Source of the DNA: Roseithermus sacchariphilus
GTDB lineage: Bacteria; Bacteroidota; Rhodothermia; Rhodothermales; MEBIC09517
NCBI GenBank assembly: GCA_003285105.1
Contig: CP030158.1
Location: 558,001-622,000, forward strand
Direction: 5' to 3'
Length of the DNA: 64,000 nucleotides
How positions within the stretch are numbered: position 1 is the stretch's first letter; each line of letters begins with the position of its first letter. The notes beneath the pieces were generated by a model, which ran no database searches, had not been told where the DNA came from, and saw only the letters and a program-made list of their open reading frames with translations. Positions 31,309-40,126 of this stretch are shown here, one piece after another. The position numbers were made by a program, and so were the translations under genes.

Positions 31309-34300
31309 GTGACGCCGCTCCCCCGTCCGCGCATCGCCTGCCGCGCCCGCCTCCTGCCGGTCTTCCTGCCGGTCTTCCTGCCGATCCTCCTCATCGCCGG
31401 CTGCTCGCCCACCCCCGCCGCCCCGCCCCTGCCCGACGACGTCGCGGTCACGCTGGCCGACGACCTCGCCCTCACGCTCTGGGCCACCGAGCCGATGGTG
31501 GTCAGCCCCGTCGCTCTCAGCGTGGACCACCGGGGCGTCGTCTACGTGACCGAGACGCGCCGCCGCAAGACCTCCAACCTCGACATCCGCCGCCACCGCG
31601 ACTGGATCACCGACGACCTCTCGTTCGAAACCATCGCGGACAAACGAGCCTTCCTGCATGACCGCCTCGCACCCGCCCGCAGCGCCGACAACGCCGCCTG
31701 GCTGGACGACCGCAACGGCGACGGCCTCCACGACTGGCGCGACCTGACGGTCTTCTCGGACCGTATCCATCGTGTGCTCGACACCGACGGCGACGGGGTG
31801 GCGGACTCGTCCACCGTCTTTGCCGACGGCTTCAACACCGAGGTGACCGGCGTCGGGGCGGGCGTCCTGGCTGCCGATGACGCCGTCTACTACACCATCG
31901 CCCCGGACCTCTGGCGCCTGCGCGACACCGACGGCGACGGGGTGGCGGACCAGCGCACCGCCCTTGCCCACGACTTCGGCGTCCACTTCGGCTATGCCGG
32001 CCACGACATGTCCGGCCTGACGATGGGACCCGACGGCCGGGTCTACTGGACCATTGGCGACATCGGCGTGGACGTGACGGAGGCCGGGGGCCGCCGCTGG
32101 CACTACCCTTACGACGGCGCCGTGCTGCGTGCCAACCCCGACGGCTCCGGCTTCGAGGTCTTCGCCCGGGGCCTGCGCAACCCCCAGGAGATCGCCTTCG
32201 ACGCCTTCGGCAACCTCTTCACCGCGGACAACGACTCCGACAAGCCCGGCGACGACGAGCGCATCGTCTACGTCACCGAGGGCTCCGACAGCGGCTGGCG
32301 GATGTACTGGCAGTTCGGCAAGTATACCGACCCGCGCAGCAACGACTACAACGTCTGGCTGGCCGAGCGCTACCACGCCCCCGCCTTCGAGGGCCAGGCC
32401 GCCTTCCTGACGCCGCCGGTCGCCTACCACCACGCCGGCCCGGCCGGCTTCGCCTACAACCCCGGCACGGCGCTGAGCGACCGCTGGGACGGCTACTTCT
32501 TCGTCTCGCAGTTCACCGGCACCCCCTCGCAATCCCGCATCACCGCCTTCCGCGTCGAGCCGCAGGGGGCCTCCTTCCGGCTGGTCGACGACGTGGAGGT
32601 GGTCCGCGGCCTGCAGGCGACGGGCCTCGCCTTCGGCCCGGACGGGGCGCTCTACTTCGCCGACTGGCTGGAGGGCTGGGAGGTGAAGGACCGCGGCCGC
32701 ATCTGGCGGCTCGACACCCCGGCCACGGCCCGCGACGCCGCCCGCCGGGAAACGCAACGGCTGCTGGCCGAAGGAGCCGCCGGCCGCTCGACGGAGGACC
32801 TGCACGCCCTCCTGGGCCACGCCGACCAGCGCGTGCGCATGATGGCGCAGTTCGAGCTGGTACGCCGCCACGCCGCCGAGCCCCTGATCGACGCGGCCCA
32901 CCACGCCACCGACCGGCTCGCCCGGATCCACGGCATCTGGGGCATCGGGCAGATGGGCCGCGCCGACGCCGCCGCAATGGCACCGATCGTCGACCTGCTC
33001 GGCGATCCTGACTCCGAGATCCGGGCCCAGGTGGCCCGCGTCATGGGCGACGCCCGCTACCGGCCGGCCCTCGCGCCCCTCATCGCCCTCCTGCAGGATG
33101 ATAGCGCCCGGGTTCGCTTCTTCGCCGCCGAGGCCCTCGGCAAGCTGGCGGACCCGGCCGCCATCGACCCGCTGCTCGCCCTGCTGGAGGCCAACGCCGA
33201 CGCCGATCCGCACCTGCGGCACGCCGGGGCCCTGGCCCTCGCCCGCATCGGCGACACGGACGCGCTGGTCGACCTGGCCACGCACCCCGCCCGCTCGGTG
33301 CGCGTGGCCGCCGTCGTGGCGCTGCGCCGCCTGCGCCACCCGGGCGTCGCCGCCTTCCTGCAGGACGCCGACGAGGGGGTCGTGACCGAAGCCGCCCGCG
33401 CCATCCACGACGACACCTCGATCCCGGACGCCCTGCCGGCGCTGGCCCGGATCATCGAGCGCCGCGGGCTGACGAGCGAGGCCCTGCTGCGCCGTGCCCT
33501 CAACGCCAACCTGCGCCTGGGCCGCGCCGGCGATGCCCTCCGCGTGGCCGCCTTCGCCGACCGGGCCGACGCCCCGGAGGCCATGCGCGTCGAAGCCGTG
33601 CAGATCCTCGGCGTCTGGCCGAACCCGCTCGCGCTGGACCGGGTGGAGGGCCGCTACCGGGACCTCGGCACGCGCGACCCGGCGCCGGTCCGGGCGGCCG
33701 TGCAGCCGCGGCTGGAGGCCTGGCTGGCCGACGGCCCGGAGCCCATGCGCATCGCCGCCGCCCACACCGCCGGGGCACTCCGGCTCCGGGGTGCCGCCGG
33801 GCACCTCTACCGGATGGCCACCACCCCCACCGAGCCGCCCGCCGTCCGCACCGCCGCGCTGGACGCCCTGGACCGCCTCGGCGACACCCGCCGCTTCATC
33901 GCGGCGCTGGAAGCGGCCCTGGCCGACGCCGCGCCCGCCGTCCGCACCGCCGCGCTGACCCGCGTGCTCGACAGCGACCTGCCGGCCGACCGCGTTACCG
34001 ACCTCCTTGCCACCGTCCTCGACCAGGGCGAACCCCGCGAGCAGCAGACGGCCCTGGACGCGCTGGGCCGGCTCGACACCGACGGCGCCCGACGCCTCTT
34101 GCAGACCTGGATGGAACGGCTCCTCGCCGGCACCGTGCCGCCCGAGGTGCAGCTCGACCTCCTGGAAGCCGCCGAGGCCCAGGGCACCGAGACGCTGCAG
34201 GCCTACCTCGCCCGCTACGACGCCGCGAAACCGGCCGACGATCCGCTGGCCTCCTACCTCGAAACCCTCTACGGCGGCGACCCCGAGGCCGGACGGGCCG

Positions 34301-34740
34301 TGGTCTACGAACACGAAAGCGCCCAGTGCATGCGCTGTCACCAGATCGGAGGCGAGGGCGGGGGCGTTGCCCCGGACCTGACGACCATCGGCGACCGGGC
34401 AGACCGGCGTGCCCTGCTGGAGTCGCTGATCCGGCCAAGCGCCGTGATCGCGCCCGGCTACGGCGAAGTCACCCTTACCCTGCGCAACGGCGACCGCCTC
34501 CAGGGCCGCCTGCTGGCCGAGACGGACACGGAGATCACCGTGCAGACGTCGGACGGCTCGGCGCGCACGGTCGCCCTCGATCGCATCGCCGAGCGGTCGA
34601 ACGCCCCGTCGGCCATGCCGCCGATGGACCTGCTGCTGTCCCGCCGCGAGATCCGCGACGTCATCGCCTACCTGGCCACGCTCCGGCAAGCCCCCGCCAC
34701 GGCGGACGCTTCGGCGGACGTTTCGGCGGACGCCCCGTGA
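31309..34740 (+). CDS. PVC-type dehydrogenase lipoprotein with HEAT repeats and cytochrome c motif
   Basis: About 1,143 residues. A GTG start (31309, or 31300) gives a lipoprotein signal ending LIAGC. A membrane-bound-dehydrogenase propeller follows (ALTLWATEPMVVSPVALSVD, GVVYVTETRRR, DTDGDGVADSSTVFADG, GLTMGPDGRVYWTIGDIG, EIAFDAFGNLFTADND). About 450 residues of HEAT repeats come next, then a C-terminal haem-binding domain (AQCMRCHQIGGEG, CxxCH) and NGDRLQGRLLAETDTEITVQ. It is anchored in the envelope and likely oxidises an unknown substrate through its own haem. It is related to the protein at the left edge, which carries a copper domain instead. It shares 4 bases (GTGA) with the next gene. 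Confidence 0.85.
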   Translation: MTPLPRPRIACRARLLPVFLPVFLPILLIAGCSPTPAAPPLPDDVAVTLADDLALTLWATEPMVVSPVALSVDHRGVVYVTETRRRKTSNLDIRRHRDWITDDLSFETIADKRAFLHDRLAPARSADNAAWLDDRNGDGLHDWRDLTVFSDRIHRVLDTDGDGVADSSTVFADGFNTEVTGVGAGVLAADDAVYYTIAPDLWRLRDTDGDGVADQRTALAHDFGVHFGYAGHDMSGLTMGPDGRVYWTIGDIGVDVTEAGGRRWHYPYDGAVLRANPDGSGFEVFARGLRNPQEIAFDAFGNLFTADNDSDKPGDDERIVYVTEGSDSGWRMYWQFGKYTDPRSNDYNVWLAERYHAPAFEGQAAFLTPPVAYHHAGPAGFAYNPGTALSDRWDGYFFVSQFTGTPSQSRITAFRVEPQGASFRLVDDVEVVRGLQATGLAFGPDGALYFADWLEGWEVKDRGRIWRLDTPATARDAARRETQRLLAEGAAGRSTEDLHALLGHADQRVRMMAQFELVRRHAAEPLIDAAHHATDRLARIHGIWGIGQMGRADAAAMAPIVDLLGDPDSEIRAQVARVMGDARYRPALAPLIALLQDDSARVRFFAAEALGKLADPAAIDPLLALLEANADADPHLRHAGALALARIGDTDALVDLATHPARSVRVAAVVALRRLRHPGVAAFLQDADEGVVTEAARAIHDDTSIPDALPALARIIERRGLTSEALLRRALNANLRLGRAGDALRVAAFADRADAPEAMRVEAVQILGVWPNPLALDRVEGRYRDLGTRDPAPVRAAVQPRLEAWLADGPEPMRIAAAHTAGALRLRGAAGHLYRMATTPTEPPAVRTAALDALDRLGDTRRFIAALEAALADAAPAVRTAALTRVLDSDLPADRVTDLLATVLDQGEPREQQTALDALGRLDTDGARRLLQTWMERLLAGTVPPEVQLDLLEAAEAQGTETLQAYLARYDAAKPADDPLASYLETLYGGDPEAGRAVVYEHESAQCMRCHQIGGEGGGVAPDLTTIGDRADRRALLESLIRPSAVIAPGYGEVTLTLRNGDRLQGRLLAETDTEITVQTSDGSARTVALDRIAERSNAPSAMPPMDLLLSRREIRDVIAYLATLRQAPATADASADVSADAP

Positions 34741-35714
34741 CGGCAACCACCGGCCGGCTCCGGCGTACCCCGCCGGTCCCGCCGCCCGACCTCCCGCCTG
34801 CCCCTGCCGCCGTGGACGTGCCCCCCTACGTGACCGAGATCCGCGCCGAGGCGGTCTGGCAGGAAGAGCAGCGCGCGCACGAGGCCCGGCTGCGCCCGGT
34901 GCTCGACCCCTACCTGGCCCGGCGATCCCGCGGGCAGGCGGACCCGGTGATGGATTTTCTGTTCGAGTATTACGCCTTCCGCCCGGCGCAGCTGCTGCGG
35001 TGGAGCCCCGGCCTCGGCGTGGCGTTGGCCGGCCCGGCGGCCGAGGCCTTCCTGGACCGGACCGGCTTCGTCCGGACGCCGGCCGGCGTCACCCTCGATC
35101 CGTCGTCGTTTCCCCGGCGGCGCCTCGACGCCGTGCGGTGGACGCGGCGGCTGCTGGCCGGCACCGCCGCCCGCCCGCCCTTCCTCGGCTGCAGCGGCCT
35201 GCACGAGTGGGCCATGGTCTACCGCACCACCGCCGTCCGCCACCCGCAGGTGCCGCTGCGCCTCCCGCCGGACGCCATCGCCGCCGTCGTCGAGGCCGGG
35301 CCGGTGGTCTGCTCCCACTTCGACGCCTTCCGCTTCTTCACCCCGGCCGCCCGGCCCCTGAACCGGCATCAGCCCACCCGCTCCGCCATGCCGGACTTCG
35401 AGCAGCCCGGCTGCCTGCACACCAACATGGACCTCTACCGCTGGGCCTTCAAGCTGGCGCCGTACGTCCCCGGCGATCTCCTCGCCGACACCTTCCTGCT
35501 CGCCTGTCGCATCCGCGAGGTCGACATGCGCGCCAGCCCCTACGACCTGCGCGACCACGGCCTGAGCCCGATCCCCGTCGAAACGCCGGAGGGCCGCCGG
35601 CACTACCGGGCCTGCCAGCAGCGCTTCGCCGCGGAGGCCGCCCCGCTGCGCGCCCGCCTGATCGCCGCCTATGACCGCCTGATCGCCGCCCTGGACGCCC
35701 CCGGCACGCCCTGA
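34737..35714 (+). CDS. Conserved protein of the '3-methyladenine DNA glycosylase' annotation group
   Basis: A 325-residue protein starting at a GTG inside the TGA of the preceding gene (GTGA overlap, translational coupling). Recognisable phrases are LARRSRGQADPVMDFLFEYY, FRPAQLLRWSPGLGVAL, CSGLHEWAMVYR and GCLHTNMDLYRWAFKL. Actinobacterial homologues are commonly labelled 3-methyladenine DNA glycosylase, but I see no helix-hairpin-helix or known glycosylase motif, so that label should be treated as unproven. The tight linkage to the PVC-type protein may reflect accidental operon structure. Cytoplasmic; no signal peptide. Confidence 0.6.
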   Translation: MTATTGRLRRTPPVPPPDLPPAPAAVDVPPYVTEIRAEAVWQEEQRAHEARLRPVLDPYLARRSRGQADPVMDFLFEYYAFRPAQLLRWSPGLGVALAGPAAEAFLDRTGFVRTPAGVTLDPSSFPRRRLDAVRWTRRLLAGTAARPPFLGCSGLHEWAMVYRTTAVRHPQVPLRLPPDAIAAVVEAGPVVCSHFDAFRFFTPAARPLNRHQPTRSAMPDFEQPGCLHTNMDLYRWAFKLAPYVPGDLLADTFLLACRIREVDMRASPYDLRDHGLSPIPVETPEGRRHYRACQQRFAAEAAPLRARLIAAYDRLIAALDAPGTP

Positions 35715-35813
35715 CCCGGCCCGGCGCTCGGGCCCGGACACAACCCGCCGACGCAACCCGCCGACGGGCCCCGTCGTTAGTCCTGTGGTTACCTCGTCCC
35801 GCCCGGATCTCCC

Positions 35814-36530
35814 ATGCTTCGACTCGTGACACGCTCGCTCCGCCGCCGGCCTGCTCTGTGGCCGGTGCTGCTGCTGGCGGCCCTGCTGCTGCCCATCCCG
35901 GAGGCCCCGGCCCAGGATGCCTATACCTTCCGCATCGCCCGCCTCAAATACGGGGGTGGCGGCGACTGGTACAGCGATGAGACGTCGCTGCGGCACCTCC
36001 TGGCCTTCGTCCGCGAGCACACGCTGCTGGACGTCGCCCCCGAGGAGGACGTGGTGGAACCCGGCAGCGACAAGCTGTTCACCTACCCGTACGTCTACCT
36101 CACCGGCCACGGCAACGTCCGCTTCACCGACGCCGAGGCCGAACGGCTCCGGCGCTACCTGGAAGGCGGCGGCTTCCTGCACATCGACGACAACTACGGG
36201 CTCGACGAGCACATCCGGCGCGAGATGAAGAAAGTCTTTCCCGAGCAGGAGTTCGTCGAACTGCCCTTCAGCCACCCCATCTATCACATCCACTTCGACT
36301 TCCCGAACGGGCTGCCGAAGATCCACGAGCACGACGGCAAGCCGCCGCAGGGCTTCGGCCTGTTCGACCGCAACGGGCGCCTGGCCGTCTTCTACACCTA
36401 CGAAACCGACCTGGGCGACGGCTGGGAGCCGCCTTCCGTCCACGACAACCCGCCCGAGAAACGCCGCGCCGCCCTGCAGATGGGCACCAACATCCTCGTC
36501 TACGCCATGACGCGGCCGATGGTACCCTGA
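35814..36530 (+). CDS. DUF4159 protein, secreted
   Basis: A 238-residue protein with a signal peptide (LLLAALLLPIPEAPAQ). The mature part is the DUF4159 domain: IARLKYGGGGDWYSDETSL, YPYVYLTGHGNVRFT, GGGFLHIDDNYG and FSHPIYHIHFDFPNGLPKI. The domain resembles the GATase1-like fold used in gliding/surface proteins of Bacteroidota and is often next to MoxR/vWA clusters, none of which is here. The function is unknown; periplasmic. Confidence 0.8.
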   Translation: MLRLVTRSLRRRPALWPVLLLAALLLPIPEAPAQDAYTFRIARLKYGGGGDWYSDETSLRHLLAFVREHTLLDVAPEEDVVEPGSDKLFTYPYVYLTGHGNVRFTDAEAERLRRYLEGGGFLHIDDNYGLDEHIRREMKKVFPEQEFVELPFSHPIYHIHFDFPNGLPKIHEHDGKPPQGFGLFDRNGRLAVFYTYETDLGDGWEPPSVHDNPPEKRRAALQMGTNILVYAMTRPMVP

Positions 36531-36603
36531 TCGCTGCAACCCGGACGCAGCCTCCGACGAACAACGGGGCCTTCGCGCCCCCTTCCTCTCTGCTGATCTG
36601 CCC

Positions 36604-36951
36604 ATGCGGACGTTTCTCGTCATCCTGATCCTCGCTGCCGTCGCTCTGGCCCTCACCAACCCCGGCATGGACCGGTTCAAGGACTTCGCCGAGGATCGCT
36701 CCGAGGACATCCTGTTGCAAGAAACCGGCGACAATGCCCTGGGCCGGTTCCTCGCCAACCTCGGCGGCAGCCTGGCCGGCTCCTACGTGGACCGCATCAC
36801 CGAGCGCCGCAACTACCTCCTCTTCAGCACCTACACCGTCGACCTCGACCGCGAGCGGCAGGGCGACGAGTGGCGCTTCCTCGGCATCGCCGGGCAGTTC
36901 CTCGAACTCCAGCGCCCCGAGGGGCTGAACGACGTCCAGCCCGACCGCTGA
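36604..36951 (+). CDS. DUF4359 small secreted/anchored protein
   Basis: A 115-residue protein with an N-terminal hydrophobic helix (FLVILILAAVALALTNP) and the DUF4359 pattern: TNPGMDRFKDFAEDR near the start and RRNYLLFSTYTVDL, FLGIAGQFLEL toward the end. The function is unknown. It probably stays anchored by its N-terminal helix. It follows the DUF4159 gene by 73 bases and could be cotranscribed. Confidence 0.75.
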   Translation: MRTFLVILILAAVALALTNPGMDRFKDFAEDRSEDILLQETGDNALGRFLANLGGSLAGSYVDRITERRNYLLFSTYTVDLDRERQGDEWRFLGIAGQFLELQRPEGLNDVQPDR

Positions 36952-37076
36952 GCCCCGGGGATTTTTCACAGCACATCCGTCCGGCTGGTGCGTAGCTTTG
37001 GATAGCGCCGAATGCCGAGTGTCGAATGTCGAAGGGATATCGACGGGCGTCACTCGCCACCGGACACGTGCTCATG

Positions 37077-37097
37077 CGTCACTCGTCACTCGTCACT
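37077..37097. repeat. Short heptamer array (CGTCACT)3 upstream of glyA
   Basis: Three CGTCACT units ending 10 bases before the glyA start, preceded by looser echoes (GCGTCACTCG at 37048, and alternating GTCGAATG words near 37020). The heptamer differs from the CGTCAGC family at two positions but has the same period, so it may be a related lineage. Confidence 0.7.
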
Positions 37098-37107
37098 CGT
37101 CCTTTCC

Positions 37108-38415
37108 ATGGTTGAGCTTCAAGCCCAGGACGCCCCGGTTTTCGATGCCATCCAGCGCGAGATCGAGCGCCAGAACAACGGCCTCGAACTGATCGCCTCC
37201 GAGAACTTCGTCTCCCGCGCCGTCCTGCAGGCGATGGGGTCGCCGCTGACGAACAAGTATGCCGAAGGGCTACCCGGCCGGCGCTACTACGGCGGCTGCC
37301 AGTTCGTCGACGTCGTGGAAGACCTGGCCCGGGACCGCGCCCGGCAGCTGTTCGGGTGCGACTGGGTCAACGTCCAGCCCCACTCGGGCGCCCAGGCCAA
37401 CGCCGCCGTCTACCTGACCCTGCTCGAACCCGGCGACACGCTGCTCGGCCTGGACCTGGCCCACGGCGGCCACCTCACGCACGGCAGCCCCGTCAACTTC
37501 TCCGGCATCCTCTACAACGCCACCTTCTACGGCGTTGAGAAGGACGGACCGCTGGCCGGGCGCATCGACATGGACCGCGTGCGGGACCTCGCCCGGAAGG
37601 TCCGCCCGAAGCTCCTCTCCATCGGCGCCAGCGCCTACCCGCGCGACTTCGACTACGCAGCCTTCCGTAGCATTGCCGACGAGGTCGGCGCGTTCCTGTG
37701 GATGGACATGGCGCACACGGCCGGCCTGATCGCCGCCGGCGTGCTGAACGACCCGATGCCGCACACGCACGTGGTCACCACCACCACGCACAAGACCCTG
37801 CGCGGCCCCCGCGGCGGCATGATCCTCGTCGGGCGGGACTATGAAAACCCCTTCGGCAAGACGGCCCCGAAGAGCGGGCGCGTCCGCATGATGAGCGAGT
37901 TGTTCGACAGCGCCGTCTTCCCCGGCATCCAGGGCGGCCCGCTGATGCACGTCATCGCCGCCAAGGCCGTCGCCTTCGGCGAGGCGCTGCAACCGGAGTT
38001 CAAGACCTACGCCCGGCAGATCCTGGCCAACGCACAGGCCATGGCCACCGCCTTCCTCGAACGCGGCTACGACCTCGTCTCCGGCGGCACGGACAACCAC
38101 CTCGTCCTGATCGACCTGCGCAACAAGGGCCTCACGGGCAAGCAGGCCGAGGCGCTGCTGCAGGAGGCGGAGATCACGGTCAACAAGAACATGGTGCCCT
38201 ACGACACCGAGAGCCCGTTCGTCACCAGCGGCATCCGCATCGGCACCCCGGCCATGACCACGCGCGGCTTCGGCGAAGACGAGTTCCGGCAGGTCGTCGA
38301 GTTGATCGACCGCGTCCTGTCCCGGCCCGGCGACGAGGCCGTCCGCCGGCAGGTCCGCCAGGAAGTGCACGCCCTCTGCCGGCGCTTCCCGCTGTACGAC
38401 TTCGCCGTGGCGTAG
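37108..38415 (+). CDS. glyA: Serine hydroxymethyltransferase
   Basis: A 435-residue PLP enzyme interconverting serine and glycine with tetrahydrofolate: [27 protein letters not shown], the PLP-lysine motif [16 protein letters not shown], and [10 protein letters not shown]. Full length. The ATG at 37108 ([10 protein letters not shown]) was chosen over 37012 because the upstream codons are repetitive DNA. Most SHMTs read GGxxxHxD in the middle; here it is [10 protein letters not shown] as usual. It stands alone. Confidence 0.95.
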   Translation: MVELQAQDAPVFDAIQREIERQNNGLELIASENFVSRAVLQAMGSPLTNKYAEGLPGRRYYGGCQFVDVVEDLARDRARQLFGCDWVNVQPHSGAQANAAVYLTLLEPGDTLLGLDLAHGGHLTHGSPVNFSGILYNATFYGVEKDGPLAGRIDMDRVRDLARKVRPKLLSIGASAYPRDFDYAAFRSIADEVGAFLWMDMAHTAGLIAAGVLNDPMPHTHVVTTTTHKTLRGPRGGMILVGRDYENPFGKTAPKSGRVRMMSELFDSAVFPGIQGGPLMHVIAAKAVAFGEALQPEFKTYARQILANAQAMATAFLERGYDLVSGGTDNHLVLIDLRNKGLTGKQAEALLQEAEITVNKNMVPYDTESPFVTSGIRIGTPAMTTRGFGEDEFRQVVELIDRVLSRPGDEAVRRQVRQEVHALCRRFPLYDFAVA

Positions 38416-38418
38416 AGC

Positions 38419-38446
38419 CGTCAGCCGTTAGCCGTCAGCCGTCAGC
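38419..38446. repeat. Single-arm heptamer array (CGTCAGC)4 after glyA
   Basis: Four units (one CGTTAGC) starting three bases after the glyA stop codon. No core element or right arm follows. Confidence 0.9.
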
Positions 38447-38598
38447 GGGGTGAGGGAAGCACCCTGAACGCGGACGGCTGAAACCTGACCGAGGCAACGG
38501 AACGGATCTCCGGTGCGGAGGTTGATGCTATCCGGCCTCGCCCCCGTGCACCCGGGTGTCGGAGCCGTGGCACGTTCACCGATGACCCACGCGCGCGC

Positions 38599-39198
38599 AT
38601 GGCTAGCCGTACGCTCAGCCCCTCCACGTATGCCGACCTGGTCGAACTGGGACGCCGGCTTTACGAGCAGTCGCTGGTGCGCCGGGAGCAGGAGCTGATC
38701 ACCGACCCGCGGGGCCAGCCCATCGGCTGGCTGCTCGACACCCGCATCCCGATGCTCGACGGGCCGATGTTCCAGGAGGTCGGGCAGGTGCTGGCGGAGC
38801 GGCTCCGCAGCCGCGGGGTCTACCAGGTGGCCGGATTCGGCTTCGGCGCCTATTCGATGGTCTGCTCGGTGCTGGCCGCCCCCGGGACGCCGTCCTTCCG
38901 CGGCGGGTTCGTGCGCGAGCGCCGCAAACCCCACGGCCGCCGCCGCCTCGTCGAAGGCCCCCTCGACCGCAACGTCCCCGTGGTGCTGCTGGACGACATC
39001 CTGAACAGCGGTCGCAGCGCCGCCCGCGCCATCGCCCTGTTGCAGGGAGACGGCTACACCGTCGCCGGCCTGGCCACGCTGTTCAACTTCACCTGGAGCG
39101 GCGGCCGGGCCCGCATCGAAGCCGAAGGCCTCTGGGTGGATGCCCTGCTGGACCTGAACCTGCGCGACAGCGGGCGAAGCTCCTCGGACTCGCTCTAG
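38599..39198 (+). CDS. Phosphoribosyltransferase-fold protein (orotate PRTase-like)
   Basis: A 199-residue type I PRTase fold with the PRPP-binding loop VVLLDDILNSGRSAA, preceded by GFVRERRKPHGRRRLVEGP (the flexible catalytic loop of the OPRT type) and GRRLYEQSLVRR at the start. It resembles orotate phosphoribosyltransferase but has a different N-terminus, so it may be a salvage or regulatory homologue. No pyrimidine genes adjoin it. Confidence 0.75.
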   Translation: MASRTLSPSTYADLVELGRRLYEQSLVRREQELITDPRGQPIGWLLDTRIPMLDGPMFQEVGQVLAERLRSRGVYQVAGFGFGAYSMVCSVLAAPGTPSFRGGFVRERRKPHGRRRLVEGPLDRNVPVVLLDDILNSGRSAARAIALLQGDGYTVAGLATLFNFTWSGGRARIEAEGLWVDALLDLNLRDSGRSSSDSL

Positions 39199-39239
39199 CA
39201 CACCGCCCCGCGGCCCCCTGACCATCCTCCCTCACGCCC

Positions 39240-40121
39240 ATGAAGTGGTTCGGATCTCGCACCTCGACCGCGATCCCGGAGCAAACCGGGGCCCACGGCG
39301 ACGGGGCCGCCGGCACGGTGCGCCCCCCGCACGAGGAAGACTATGCCATGGAAGAGATGGGCTTCCTCGATCACCTGGAGGAGCTGCGCTGGAGCCTCAT
39401 CAAAGGCCTCAGCGCCATCCTCGTCTCCACGATCGTCTGTGCCTTCTTCAGCCGCTGGATCCTGGACGTGCTGCTGCTCGGGCCGACGCGGGCCTCGTTC
39501 TTCATGTATGACGTCTTCGGCATCGACGCCGTCGACCTCGTCCTCCAGAACCGGACCATCACCGGGCAGTTCTTCGCCCATATCGGCACGGTGCTCGTCG
39601 TGGGCATCATCGTCGGCTCACCCATCTTCGTCTACTACCTCTGGAAGTTCATCGAGCCGGGGCTGTACCCGAACGAAAAGGAGGGCATGCGCTTCGCCGC
39701 CTTCTTTGCCAGCCTCTGCTTCTTCCTGGGCATCCTCTTCGGCTACCTGGTCATCACCCCGCTGGCCCTGCAGTTCTTCGCCAACTACACGATCTCGGAG
39801 ATGATCATCAACGAGTTCGACATCACCAAGTACTTCTCGATGGTGACGTTCTGGTCCTTCGGCGTGGGGCTGCTCTTCGAATTGCCGGTGGTCGTGTACT
39901 TCCTGAGCAAGCTGGGCCTGCTCACGCCGGAGTTGATGCGCAACTACCGCAAGTTCGCGCTGATCCTGGTGCTGATCCTGGGCGCGCTCCTGACCCCGCC
40001 CGACCCGATCTCGCAGGTGCTCGTGGCGATGCCGTTGATGCTGCTCTACGAGCTGTCGATCAAGATCGCGGCCTACACCACCCGCAAGCGTGAGCGCGAG
40101 CTACGGGAGGCGCTGGGGTAG
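39240..40121 (+). CDS. tatC: Twin-arginine translocase subunit TatC
   Basis: A 293-residue membrane protein with six hydrophobic segments and TatC signatures: EEMGFLDHLEELRWSLIKG, KFIEPGLYPNEKEGMRFAAF, LLFELPVVVYFLSKLGLLTP and LTPPDPISQVLVAMPLMLLYE. It recognises the twin-arginine signals of folded exported proteins. The first 35 residues are a variable extension; the domain core starts around MEEMGF. tatA is not in the window. It marks the left edge of the accessory RND block. Confidence 0.93.
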   Translation: MKWFGSRTSTAIPEQTGAHGDGAAGTVRPPHEEDYAMEEMGFLDHLEELRWSLIKGLSAILVSTIVCAFFSRWILDVLLLGPTRASFFMYDVFGIDAVDLVLQNRTITGQFFAHIGTVLVVGIIVGSPIFVYYLWKFIEPGLYPNEKEGMRFAAFFASLCFFLGILFGYLVITPLALQFFANYTISEMIINEFDITKYFSMVTFWSFGVGLLFELPVVVYFLSKLGLLTPELMRNYRKFALILVLILGALLTPPDPISQVLVAMPLMLLYELSIKIAAYTTRKRERELREALG

Positions 40122-40126
40122 GAGGG

